Source of the DNA: Bryobacteraceae bacterium
GTDB taxonomy: Bacteria; Acidobacteriota; Terriglobia; Bryobacterales; Bryobacteraceae
Assembly: GCA_030039005.1 (NCBI GenBank)
Contig: JASHQT010000662.1
Coordinates: 1 to 13,789, forward strand
Direction of reading: 5' to 3'
Length of the DNA stretch: 13,789 bases
Shown piece by piece: positions 1 to 7,996 of this stretch. Within the stretch, counting starts at the first letter, position 1. The number at the start of each line of letters is the position of its first letter. Below the pieces are notes generated by a model. It worked only from the letters and a program-made list of their open reading frames with translations. It did not search any database and was not told the DNA's origin. Made by a program: the position numbers and the translations under genes.

Positions 1-647
1 TAGCGCCAACGTCCATACAGGAACGCCGTGGAAACGAACGGCGCTGCAAGCGCTTGGCCTAGGCTTCGGGGAACCGGAAGACGCTCGGCCACGCGATCGC
101 GCGCCAACTGCGCCAAACTCGCGAAGGCGGATTCGGCCACAATCGCGTTGAACCGGTGCTCCACGGCTAACGATTCGACCAGCACCGCGCCGCCCAAGGA
201 TTCTCCCAGCCCATACACGTGGCTGGGATGGCGCTCCGCGATCAGCCACGAAACCCAGCGATGCACATCGTCCGCTTCCAGCAGGCCGTACGTAACGAAA
301 TCTCCGCCGCTCTCGCCCTGCGCGCGGTTATCGGGCGTCAGTACGAGATAGCCGCGCGAGCCGAACAGGTGCGCGAAGCCGATTTCGCTCCCGCGCGAAT
401 CGGAGATTCCGTGCAGCACCAACACCGCGCCGCCGTTCCACTTTTCGGGCGTGTAGAGCGATGCGCACAAGTGGGCCCCGTCGCGCGCCGCGATCTCCAC
501 TGTCCGGGCCTCCGCATTCGCGGGCACCGGGCGTCGCGGCGGCCGCAAGGCCCATTCACACAGAACCGCGCCCGCAATGATCCAAAGCAGGATCGCGGCG
601 CCGGCCGGCACACCGATGATCCATCCGATCCATCTCCGCCCGGCCAC
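1..647 (-). CDS. Membrane-anchored alpha/beta hydrolase, C-terminus cut off by window edge
   Basis: Reading leftward from about 700, an open frame continues without a stop to the window edge. From the GTG at 647 it gives about 215 residues. The N-terminus (MAGRRWIGWIIG...) has arginines followed by a hydrophobic stretch (about residues 6-30), which fits a signal anchor. The alpha/beta hydrolase core follows: LVLHG at about 76-80 (oxyanion-hole strand), a TPDNRAQGES segment at about 104-113, and the nucleophile elbow GLGESLGG with Ser150. The acid and histidine of the triad lie beyond the window. The family covers serine esterases, lipases and acyl-peptide hydrolases, so the substrate cannot be named. 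The start is uncertain: there is no ATG in frame and no clear Shine-Dalgarno. GTG at 647 is preferred because it keeps the positively charged anchor; GTG at 611 is the alternative. It lies 59 nt after the stop of the TIGR03437-type gene and is probably last or near last in the same transcript. Confidence 0.8.
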   Translation of the reverse strand, partial: MAGRRWIGWIIGVPAGAAILLWIIAGAVLCEWALRPPRRPVPANAEARTVEIAARDGAHLCASLYTPEKWNGGAVLVLHGISDSRGSEIGFAHLFGSRGYLVLTPDNRAQGESGGDFVTYGLLEADDVHRWVSWLIAERHPSHVYGLGESLGGAVLVESLAVEHRFNAIVAESAFASLAQLARDRVAERLPVPRSLGQALAAPFVSTAFLYGRWR

Positions 648-706
648 ATACCAGGATACGCATGCGAGGGTCTGCGGGTTCGGGTCCGCGGCACGGCGCC
701 CCGTGG

Positions 707-2341
707 TTATTGAATCTTGGCCACGGCCCCGGTGGTCTCATAGGCGGAGAAGATGGCCTCATCCACTCCCGGCAGATTCGTAAACGTGCTGTTCGCCACG
801 CCCGCGATCTGGATGTTCATCCCCTTCACTCCGAATTCTCCATAACCGTCCGCCGGGATCAGGCTCAAGACCGCCGATGGAATCGTGAACTGTCCGGCGG
901 ACCCTGAGGCCGTGCACACGAATTCCGCGTAGGAGATCTCCGAATCGCTGGCATTCAGCGGGACGCCCGCGTAGCCGAAGATCACCACGATCGGAAACGC
1001 CGCGCCGCCGCTCCAATTCAGCGTCAGATCCTGCGATTCATTCACGGAACTCGGGATGTTGGTCGGCGTGACGTTGGATGGCAGCGTCAGGTCCCAGGAG
1101 AATGCTCCCACTTTCGATCCGCCCGCGCCTGAATTGTTCGAAACCGTATAGGAACCCGGCGCGACCCAGGTAGCGGGCGGATTCGCGAGCGTATCGAAGA
1201 AGAGGCCGTCGGAGGTCTCTCCTATTGTTTTCGATCCCGAGGGCCCGGTGATCGTTATCTGCGCACCGATGTCCAGCCATGGATTGGGCGCGTAAGGATC
1301 GTTCACCACAAACGTGCTCCCCTGCACTTCATATGCCGCGCAACTCCCGATCGAAGGCGCGAGATCCGCCACGATCGAGCGGATGAGGCTGTTAAGCGGG
1401 TACGTTCCGATGCCGCCCAGCAGCGCATCGGGCAGATCGCCGACCCGGTACGCCTGAATGCCCCCGACGGTCAGCGACCCGCTAGTCACCGCCTGCTCGA
1501 CGTTAGACTCCGTCAGCAATCCGAAGCTGTCCCCGCAGGTGGCTTGCCCGGCCGGTGCGACTGCGATGGTGGTGACATTTCCCGTGACGCCGCCCACGGA
1601 CACCGCCAGCGAGACCCGGCACCCGCTCAGCCCCGCCGGCACCGTGAAATCGATTTGATCCAACCCCGGCGATCCTCCGCCGCGCCCGGCGTATTCCACG
1701 GTCGCCGTCTGATTGCCCACTAAAACCTGCGTTTGACCGGCCAGGTTGGGAGCGCCGGTGGGCGGCTCCGTTTCGTTCCCGTTGTAAGGGCCCATGCCGG
1801 TGCCCCACACCGTCAAAATATCGCCGGGATGCGCGGGATGCACCAGAGTGATGGGCGTGTTCGATTGATCGGTGACTACCGCCGGGCCAAATCCCGCCCC
1901 GTTCAACGTCACAGCGCCGAAATCGGCGGCTTGCACCTGGATCGCCGAGGAGCCGCTTGCGCCTTGATAGGTCACCTGCAGAGTCCCGTTGCCCACCGGA
2001 GTCGGCGACGGAAGAATCGCGATCACCTGCGACGCGGAACTATAGAACATGATGCAGTTCTCCGTCGTGCCGTTGACGGTCACCTGCACGGTGGTCCCTC
2101 CCAAACCTTGCCTCGTTGGCAGTGGATAAGCGGTCACTTGGACCGCTTTGGAGGGACCCAGGCCGCTTCCAAAAACCGTGAACAACGCCCCTTGCGCCAC
2201 ACCCGAATTGGGCAGCGAAGGCGGTAGATAGTCGGCGGCATTTACAATGGCCGAAACGACTGGCGCGGCAGACAGTGCGCCGGCGAAGCCGAGTGCCAAA
2301 ACGGCAATCCAGCGCAGTAACGACCGGCATGAAAATGGCAT
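707..2341 (-). CDS. Secreted protein with TIGR03437-type (Solibacter) domain and unknown C-terminal half
   Basis: This 544-residue protein starts with a Sec signal peptide (hydrophobic about residues 9-24, probable cleavage near ALSA, 22-25). Residues about 28-262 resemble the TIGR03437 domain of Solibacter secreted proteins: an opening SAIVNAADY motif, VFGSGLGP (56-63), a repeated WGTGMGP (179-185), and a closing strand with GLDQIDFTVPAG (226-237) and VGGVTGNVTTIAVA. The shape suggests two IPT/TIG-like beta-sandwich halves. Residues about 270-544 are Gly/Ser/Thr-rich and beta-rich, and I do not recognise them. No enzyme motif is visible, so a surface, matrix or adhesion role is only a guess. 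A strong Shine-Dalgarno, GAGGAG (2349-2354), lies 7 nt before the ATG and supports the start. The gene is 46 nt downstream of the M1 peptidase gene. TIGR03437 is usually described as a C-terminal domain, so the N-terminal position here is a little unusual. Confidence 0.85.
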   Translation of the reverse strand: MPFSCRSLLRWIAVLALGFAGALSAAPVVSAIVNAADYLPPSLPNSGVAQGALFTVFGSGLGPSKAVQVTAYPLPTRQGLGGTTVQVTVNGTTENCIMFYSSASQVIAILPSPTPVGNGTLQVTYQGASGSSAIQVQAADFGAVTLNGAGFGPAVVTDQSNTPITLVHPAHPGDILTVWGTGMGPYNGNETEPPTGAPNLAGQTQVLVGNQTATVEYAGRGGGSPGLDQIDFTVPAGLSGCRVSLAVSVGGVTGNVTTIAVAPAGQATCGDSFGLLTESNVEQAVTSGSLTVGGIQAYRVGDLPDALLGGIGTYPLNSLIRSIVADLAPSIGSCAAYEVQGSTFVVNDPYAPNPWLDIGAQITITGPSGSKTIGETSDGLFFDTLANPPATWVAPGSYTVSNNSGAGGSKVGAFSWDLTLPSNVTPTNIPSSVNESQDLTLNWSGGAAFPIVVIFGYAGVPLNASDSEISYAEFVCTASGSAGQFTIPSAVLSLIPADGYGEFGVKGMNIQIAGVANSTFTNLPGVDEAIFSAYETTGAVAKIQ

Positions 2342-2387
2342 GGATAGACTCCTCGCCCTAGTAGGCGGAAATCCATCGGAAATTCCC

Positions 2388-5009
2388 TCAGCGCCCCTGC
2401 GCCTCGCCTGAGTACTGCCCCAGCCAAGCGTCGATTTCCGGAAGGCGTTGGGCTCGCAATCGCGCGTTCAATTGGATGGTCGCAATCGCGGAAACCACGT
2501 TTTGCTGTGCGCTGGCGGGAATGTGCCGGCGCGCGTAATTCTCCAACTCACCGGCGCGCTTCTGGTCGTTCGACGCGCTCGCGATCGCGGGCATCAGCCG
2601 CAAACGCTCGAAGGACTCTACGGGATACCCCGGCTGGTCCACGTGCGCCAGCGCGAACTTCCACGCGAGATCCGGATGATTGGCCGCCAGCGAGCGAAAC
2701 GTCGAGCCCACCGTACCGGCCGGCGCTTCCGGACTGGCGGCCAGTTCGAGCATCCTTCGTGCGCTCGCCGGATCGGCCACTCCCGCCAGCGCTTCCCAGA
2801 TGTGCTCCTTTTCGAGCGGATCATTGGCCGCGCGAGCGAGGTCCATCAGGCTGCCGAACGTTGTCGCATCCGCATGCCGCGCGACAATCGTTAGCGCCGT
2901 GCGCCGCACCTCCGGCGAGAGGCTGCCTGGATCTTGCAGAGCTTGATCCCAGCGGCGGCGCGCTTCCGCAATTGTTTGCGAATCATCGTACAGACTGAGC
3001 GTTTCGAGCACCGCGCTCCTCAGCCGGCTGGTATTCGCGTCCTCGCCAGGCTGCGCGTCCCATCCCACACGTTGTTCGAGCGGATGAAGGCGCGCGCGCA
3101 CAAACTCCGCGAACTTCGCGCGGCCTGGCGCGTCGCGATAAAGCCGGTCGAGCGATGCCAATGTATTCACCACTTGCACCCACACCACTGGATCGGCGTC
3201 TAATGGAAGTTTTTGCGCCAGATCCAGATAATTCGTGATTGGCTCATAGCCGGACTCGCCCAGCGCCCACGTATCGTACAGGATGCCCAACTGGTTGGCC
3301 GCACCTGCAGCGGCAAAATGTTCTCCCAACGCCCGGACCATGGCCTGCGAATACAGCGTGCGTGCGAAGCTGGATTCGCCGGCATTGACGATCACAGGTC
3401 CGGGCCCCGCGACGGCTACCGTCGTTGGGGATGCGCCGGAAATCAGCTCGGGGCTGGGCGTGCCGCCCGCGCTCACCTCCACAGGAATGTGCCACGTTTG
3501 GGGTGCTAAGCCGGCGATCGTCTTAGGATCCTCGGCGAACCGGCCTTCGCTGAGCAAGATCTTGTTCTCGCCGCCGCTCGCCGCTTCGCTTTCCACGCGC
3601 AGCAGCGGAACTCCCGGCTGCCGCGTGAAGTCCGCTTCAATTTCCAGCACCGGCTTACCCGACGCCTTCTGCACTTCGCGCCACAAATCCGCGTCGACGG
3701 TATTTCCGTACGCATGCGCCGCCATATACCGCCGCACTCCGTCGCGAAATGCGTCCGCTGAAACGTACGCTTCCAGCATGGCGATCACGGCCGCGCCCTT
3801 GTTGTAGGTGATGTCGTCGAACGCCTGCTCGGCCTGGCTCGCCGTCAGAACCGTCTGCACGATCGGGTGCGTCGAAGGCTTGGCATCGGCGCGTTTTCCG
3901 CGTTCGGTAATCCGCAGCGCCTGCAATCCGGTCTTCCATTCCGGATGTAGATCGTCGGCGGCCTTGGTCTGCATCCAGCGGGCGAAGCCTTCGTTCAGCC
4001 ACAAATTGTCCCACCACGCCATGGTCACCAGATCGCCGAACCACTGGTGCGACATTTCGTGCGCCACGACTTCAAACACGCGCTGCCGGTCTGTTTCCGT
4101 CGATGCTTTCGGATCGAACAGCAGATCTTCCTGGCCATAGAAGATCGCGCCCCAATTTTCCATGGATCCGCCGTCGATGTCGCCCGGCGCGACGATCAGG
4201 TCCAGCTTGGGCAGCGGAAAACGAAGCCCGAAATAATCGTCATAGTAATGCAGCAGCCGCGCGGCCTGTTCCAGCGCATAGCGCCCCTTCTCCGCATCGC
4301 CGCGATTCACCACCACCCCCACCTGGACGCCGTCCACCGTGGTCGCGATCCGCTCGAAATCGCCGATGCCCAGGAACAGAAGATATGTGGACATTTTCGG
4401 CGTGGTGGCGAAATGCACGCGATTTTCGCCGCTCGCGAGCTTTTCCGTGGAGGCGATGGGCATATTCGATACCGCCATCAGATCGGCCGGCGCATCGACG
4501 GTGATGCTGAAGGTCGCCTTAAACGCGGGCTCGTCCCACGACGGCATGAGGCGCCGCTCGGAAGCCGGCTCGAAGTTGGTGGCGATGGTGCGCTGTTTGC
4601 CCCACGGGCTCGCATAATCCATGGCGAAGAAACCGAGTGTGGTGCGCTCGATTTTGCCGTGGTAATCGATCTCGAGCGTGTGCTGTCCGGCGGCGACGGT
4701 ATGCGGAAACGTCAAGATCGCGCGCTGCAGTCTTGCATCGAGCCGAATGGATGCGGCCGGCGTGCCGTCGATCGCCGCTTTGTCCAGCACGAGCTCGTCG
4801 GAGTTGAGGATGATCTCGCGCGCCGGCGCCCGCACGTCAAGTTCGATGCGCACCCGGCCGCGAAACGTGAGCTGCGCGGGGTTGGGGAAGAGAGCCAGAT
4901 CGTAATGCGTAGGCGTTACGCCGGCAGGAAGCCGCTCAGCCTCGGGAGCCGCACCACTCGCTCCCACGATCGCCAAAAACAGAAGCGTGCCGCGAAAACC
5001 GAGTGCCAT
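2388..5009 (-). CDS. Exported M1-family zinc aminopeptidase
   Basis: This protein of 873 residues removes N-terminal residues from peptides. It has a Sec signal peptide (about 1-20). The N-terminal beta domain (about 25-215) begins THYDLAL, typical of M1 enzymes. The catalytic domain is intact: the exopeptidase motif GSMENWG (281-287), the zinc motif HEMSH (His317, Glu318, His321), the third zinc ligand Glu340 in NEGFA at the correct 18-residue spacing, and the transition-state tyrosine in ITYNKGA (Tyr402). The rest, to 873, has an extended segment and then a helical C-terminal region of the ERAP1-C/HEAT-like type. The length matches the family. An exported form would trim peptides in the periplasm or outside the cell; substrate preference cannot be read from sequence. 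The ATG at 5009 has no good Shine-Dalgarno. An in-frame TGA lies one codon upstream and ends a 9-codon mini-ORF that does have one. The gene is 68 nt downstream of the ankyrin gene. Confidence 0.95.
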   Translation of the reverse strand: MALGFRGTLLFLAIVGASGAAPEAERLPAGVTPTHYDLALFPNPAQLTFRGRVRIELDVRAPAREIILNSDELVLDKAAIDGTPAASIRLDARLQRAILTFPHTVAAGQHTLEIDYHGKIERTTLGFFAMDYASPWGKQRTIATNFEPASERRLMPSWDEPAFKATFSITVDAPADLMAVSNMPIASTEKLASGENRVHFATTPKMSTYLLFLGIGDFERIATTVDGVQVGVVVNRGDAEKGRYALEQAARLLHYYDDYFGLRFPLPKLDLIVAPGDIDGGSMENWGAIFYGQEDLLFDPKASTETDRQRVFEVVAHEMSHQWFGDLVTMAWWDNLWLNEGFARWMQTKAADDLHPEWKTGLQALRITERGKRADAKPSTHPIVQTVLTASQAEQAFDDITYNKGAAVIAMLEAYVSADAFRDGVRRYMAAHAYGNTVDADLWREVQKASGKPVLEIEADFTRQPGVPLLRVESEAASGGENKILLSEGRFAEDPKTIAGLAPQTWHIPVEVSAGGTPSPELISGASPTTVAVAGPGPVIVNAGESSFARTLYSQAMVRALGEHFAAAGAANQLGILYDTWALGESGYEPITNYLDLAQKLPLDADPVVWVQVVNTLASLDRLYRDAPGRAKFAEFVRARLHPLEQRVGWDAQPGEDANTSRLRSAVLETLSLYDDSQTIAEARRRWDQALQDPGSLSPEVRRTALTIVARHADATTFGSLMDLARAANDPLEKEHIWEALAGVADPASARRMLELAASPEAPAGTVGSTFRSLAANHPDLAWKFALAHVDQPGYPVESFERLRLMPAIASASNDQKRAGELENYARRHIPASAQQNVVSAIATIQLNARLRAQRLPEIDAWLGQYSGEAQGR

Positions 5010-5012
5010 GAC

Positions 5013-5042
5013 TCAGGTTATCACTCGGCCGCCGGACGCCAT
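5013..5042 (-). other. Nine-codon upstream mini-ORF before the M1 aminopeptidase gene
   Basis: On the minus strand, ATG at 5042 opens MASGGRVIT and closes with TGA at 5015-5013, in the same frame as the aminopeptidase ATG and separated from it by one codon. A Shine-Dalgarno-like GGGAG (5048-5052) sits 5 nt before this mini-ORF, whereas the aminopeptidase start has none. This fits a leader whose translation hands ribosomes on to the main gene. It could equally be a former N-terminal extension interrupted by a stop, or chance. Confidence 0.35.
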
Positions 5043-5077
5043 CTAGACTCCCGGCGCATAGCAGTTATTCGCCTGCT

Positions 5078-6592
5078 TTACTCGGCTGCTTTGGCCGTCT
5101 CTTTTACTTCCTGGCCCGGTTCGCCGCCGGCCTGCTTGATGATCGCGGCGGTCGTCTCATGCACCGGTCCGGGACCGCCGGCATAGCCGACCTTGCCCAT
5201 CGCGATGTCCAGCGCCGTGAAGCCCTTCTTGTTGCGCGCGTTGACGTTCGCGCCTTTCTCGATCAGATATTTCGCAATGGAATCCGCGCCCCGTCCCGCC
5301 GCGCCATGCAGGGCCGTCTCGCCTTTATCGGTGGCCGCGTTTACGTCGATGCCGAGCGACACGCACAGTTTCACCGCGTCCAGCGCCTCGGCTTCGGTGC
5401 CGCGAATATGATCGTTCCAGCCCTCGCCGGCCGCCACCATGAGCGCCGTCTGGTTGTTTTTGCCCACCAGCTTCGCGTCGGCGCCATGATCGAGCAGATA
5501 ATGCATCAGCTCGACGTCAGCGCTGCGTGCCGCGCGCGTGAACGGCGTGGTCCCCTCGCCCATGCTGCGGTCGCCCATATCCTGCGCGAGCTTTTCGATC
5601 GGCGCCGGAGCTTTGAGCTGCGCGTTCACGTTGGCTTTGTGATCGATCAGGGACTTGATGACGTCCATGCTGGTGGTCTTGTCCGTCTCCTTGCGGGCCG
5701 GCCGCGGCGACCAATCCACGTCGTGCATCTCTACCGCGCTGTACAGCGCCGTCCGCCCGTTCTGGGCCGCGATGTTCACATCCGCGCCCCGGTCGATGAG
5801 CATTTGCGTCAGGTCGTAGTGGCTGTTCAGGATCGCCAGAATCAGCGCGTTGTTCCCGTCCGAATCCAGGGCGTTGATATCGGCCTTGGCGTCCAGCAAC
5901 GCCTTGACCGTATCCATCTGCCCCTGGCGGGCCGCGAACAGCAGAGCGGTCAATCCGCCGCGCGCGATGGGCGCCGACGGCGTGCCGGCCTCCATCTTGG
6001 GCGCCTTAGTGTCGCGGTCATAGGAACGAACACTCAAATCCGCGCCGTGCCCGGCCAGCAGGCTGACGATATCGGCATGTCCCTCCGCCGCCGCCCACAT
6101 CACCGCCGTCTGCCCGCGGAAATTTTCCTTCGCGTTCACATCGGCGCCATGCGCGACGAGGGCCTTCACCGCACCCAGGTTCCCGTCGCGAGATGCTTTC
6201 ATCAGCACCGTCTCGGCCTGCGAAGTCACCAGCGTGTTGGGATCCGCGCCCGCATCCAGCAGCTTATTCACTAGTTCTTCGCTGCCGATTCGGACCGCTT
6301 CCGACAATGGTGTCGCCCCGTAGCGATTGAGCGCCGTGACGTTCGCGCCGTCTTTGAGCAGCGCTTCCACGGTGGGCAGATCGCCCCAGTGCGCGGCCCA
6401 ATGGAGCGCCGTCGTGCCATCGGCCGTACTGGCGTTAACGTCTACGTGCTGCTTCAAAAGCGCCTGGACCGTCTCGGCGTCGCGGTTCTGCACCGCGTCC
6501 ACCAGAACGCTAGTTCCGTTGGTTGCCGCGAAGGCCGCGACCGAGAGCAGCGCGCTCGCCAGTGAGAACTGCATCAGCCGTTGGATTTTCAT
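5078..6592 (-). CDS. Exported ankyrin-repeat protein
   Basis: This protein of 504 residues begins with a Sec signal peptide (MKIQRLMQFS..., cleavage likely near AAFA, 20-23), so it is predicted to be periplasmic or secreted. The rest is almost entirely ankyrin repeats, about ten to twelve, recognisable by repeated TALxxAA and LLxxGADVN motifs: for example about 58-90, 91-123, 159-190, 213-243, 245-276, 278-323, 347-377, 424-455 and 457-489. A polar insert lies at about 189-213 and another, rich in charged residues, at about 292-310. Ankyrin arrays bind other proteins, and no catalytic domain is fused here. An upstream GTG at 6598 is possible, but AGGAGG (6598-6603) sits 5 nt before the ATG at 6592, which decides the start. 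That Shine-Dalgarno overlaps the stop codon of the DUF1552 gene, so the two are probably translationally coupled. It may be a binding partner or scaffold for its DUF1552/DUF1592 neighbours; this is inference. Confidence 0.93.
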   Translation of the reverse strand: MKIQRLMQFSLASALLSVAAFAATNGTSVLVDAVQNRDAETVQALLKQHVDVNASTADGTTALHWAAHWGDLPTVEALLKDGANVTALNRYGATPLSEAVRIGSEELVNKLLDAGADPNTLVTSQAETVLMKASRDGNLGAVKALVAHGADVNAKENFRGQTAVMWAAAEGHADIVSLLAGHGADLSVRSYDRDTKAPKMEAGTPSAPIARGGLTALLFAARQGQMDTVKALLDAKADINALDSDGNNALILAILNSHYDLTQMLIDRGADVNIAAQNGRTALYSAVEMHDVDWSPRPARKETDKTTSMDVIKSLIDHKANVNAQLKAPAPIEKLAQDMGDRSMGEGTTPFTRAARSADVELMHYLLDHGADAKLVGKNNQTALMVAAGEGWNDHIRGTEAEALDAVKLCVSLGIDVNAATDKGETALHGAAGRGADSIAKYLIEKGANVNARNKKGFTALDIAMGKVGYAGGPGPVHETTAAIIKQAGGEPGQEVKETAKAAE

Positions 6593-6597
6593 CTCCA

Positions 6598-6603
6598 CCT
6601 CCT
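6598..6603 (-). promoter_or_regulatory. Shine-Dalgarno AGGAGG of the ankyrin gene, overlapping the DUF1552 stop codon
   Basis: A perfect AGGAGG lies 5 nt before the ATG at 6592 and shares bases with the TAG stop (6602-6604) of the upstream gene. It rules against the GTG start at 6598, which would lie inside it, and points to translational coupling. Confidence 0.8.
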
Positions 6604-7948
6604 AGACTTCCGTCAGAATGCCGGTGCTGTCGCCGATGTGATTCTCGTTCAACCCGGCCTTCACCAGCGTGGTGGCGAGCAGATTGGCCATCGGCGTGTC
6701 TTCCGGATATTTGATATGCCGCCCGCCCTTCAGCCGCCCGCAAGCTCCGCCCGCGATGAACACCGGCAGCGGCGAATGGTTGTGCAGGTTGCTATTGGAC
6801 ATCGAGCTGCCGAACACGATCAGCGAATGATCTAGCAGGGTGCCGTCGCCGTCTTTGATCGATTCGAGCTTGTCCATGAAGTACGAGATCAGGCTGACGT
6901 GATAGGTGTTGATCTTGGTCAGCTTTTCCAGCTTCTCCGGATTGTCCTGGTGGTGCGAAGTGGCGTGGAACGGATCGGGCACGCCGATCTGCGGGAACGT
7001 CCGGTAACTCACTTCGCGCGCCATCATGAAGGTTTCGATGCGTGTGATATCGGCCTGGAACGCCACGGCCATCAGGTCGAACATCATCTTGGAATGCACC
7101 ACGTGATCGTCCGGGATGCCGATGGGCGTCGACGGCACGTGAACGCTCGCGCTGTTTTTCTTCTCCGTGAGTTGGATGCGGCGCTCGATCTCGCGCACGT
7201 TGTCTAAATACTCGGCCACGCGATTGCGGTCGTTGGACGGGAGCCCGCGCTCCAGGCGGCTCACTTCGCCCGTCACGGCGTCCAGAATGCTGCGCTCACG
7301 CGAGATCCGCAGCGCCCGCTCCTGGGCGTTCGATCCATCGCCGAACAGCCGGTCGAATACCACGCGCGGATTGATCTCCATCGGCAGAGGCGTGGTGGGC
7401 GTGCGCCACGAAATCGTATTGGTGTAGGTGCAACTGAAACCCACGTCGCAGGCGCCGATCAAGCCGGTCATGTCTTCGGTGGCGAGCTCGAGCGATGGCA
7501 GCGGCGTGTCCTGCCCGATGTGCTGCGCCGCGATCTGGTCCACCGTCGTGCCCGCGCGCACGTCTTCGCCCTCGGTGCGCTTGGGATGCACGCCGTTCAG
7601 GAATACCGAAGGCGACCGTCCATGGTCGCCGCCGCTGTCGTTCGGTCCATAGGGGCCGGCCAGCTTGTGCGCCAGATTGCTGATCACCACCACCTGGTCA
7701 TGATGGTCCTTGAGCGGCATCAGAGTGCGCGAAAGCTCGAAGCCAGCGCCCTCGGAAACGGGAGTCCAGTTGCTCATCACGGCGCCATGCGGAATGTAGC
7801 AGTAGGCCAAGCGGATGCGCTCCGCCGCCGCCGTCTTCGAGGTCAGGGTTTGCGCCGGGACCATCGAATCGAGCAGAGGCAGAGCCAGGCTGACGCCCAC
7901 GCCGCGCAGAAACGTGCGTCGCGGCAAATATTTCTTCGTGATGATCAT
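6602..7948 (-). CDS. Tat-exported DUF1552 family protein
   Basis: This protein of 448 residues opens with a twin-arginine signal, PRRTFLRGVGVS (9-20), followed by a hydrophobic segment to about residue 32. It should therefore be exported folded. The remainder matches the DUF1552 family: LAYCYIPHGAVMSNW (47-61), a GGDHGRSPSVFLNG segment (106-119), DVGFSCTYTNTISW (168-181), TRIETFMMAREVS (302-314) and the C-terminal VFGSSMSNSNLHNH...PVFIAGG region (378-401). DUF1552 has no established biochemical activity. It is related in layout to DUF1501, which belongs to the alkaline-phosphatase/sulfatase-like group, and is typically encoded next to DUF1592 proteins in Planctomycetota, Verrucomicrobiota and Acidobacteriota, as here. 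The Shine-Dalgarno GGGAG (7953-7957) is 4 nt before the ATG. The gap to the upstream DUF1592 gene is 48 nt. A periplasmic partner of the DUF1592 cytochrome is a reasonable inference. Confidence 0.93.
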   Translation of the reverse strand: MIITKKYLPRRTFLRGVGVSLALPLLDSMVPAQTLTSKTAAAERIRLAYCYIPHGAVMSNWTPVSEGAGFELSRTLMPLKDHHDQVVVISNLAHKLAGPYGPNDSGGDHGRSPSVFLNGVHPKRTEGEDVRAGTTVDQIAAQHIGQDTPLPSLELATEDMTGLIGACDVGFSCTYTNTISWRTPTTPLPMEINPRVVFDRLFGDGSNAQERALRISRERSILDAVTGEVSRLERGLPSNDRNRVAEYLDNVREIERRIQLTEKKNSASVHVPSTPIGIPDDHVVHSKMMFDLMAVAFQADITRIETFMMAREVSYRTFPQIGVPDPFHATSHHQDNPEKLEKLTKINTYHVSLISYFMDKLESIKDGDGTLLDHSLIVFGSSMSNSNLHNHSPLPVFIAGGACGRLKGGRHIKYPEDTPMANLLATTLVKAGLNENHIGDSTGILTEV

Positions 7949-7996
7949 TTTGCTCCCATCTCTTTCAAATAAGTTCGGTCAAATAATCGAAACTGC

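Noticed and set aside
219..713. Open frame of 164 codons on the plus strand at the left end
   Set aside because: The minus strand here encodes a clear alpha/beta hydrolase with a nucleophile elbow; the plus reading has no recognisable features.
4047..5186. Open frame of 379 codons on the plus strand
   Set aside because: It lies antisense to the well-supported M1 aminopeptidase, extends into the start of the ankyrin region, is Arg/His-rich with no domain pattern, and is explained by G+C-rich codon use on the other strand.
5159..6274. Open frame of 371 codons on the plus strand
   Set aside because: It is antisense to the ankyrin gene; its repeated RVHI/GVQQ-like segments are just the reverse reading of the ankyrin repeat DNA.
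5078..6592. Ankyrin repeat DNA as a tandem repeat array or CRISPR
   Set aside because: The repeats are at protein level, about 33 codons each and diverged; there are no identical DNA repeats or regular spacers.
6593..6598. GTG at 6598 as start of the ankyrin gene
   Set aside because: It lies inside or against the AGGAGG that correctly serves the ATG at 6592.
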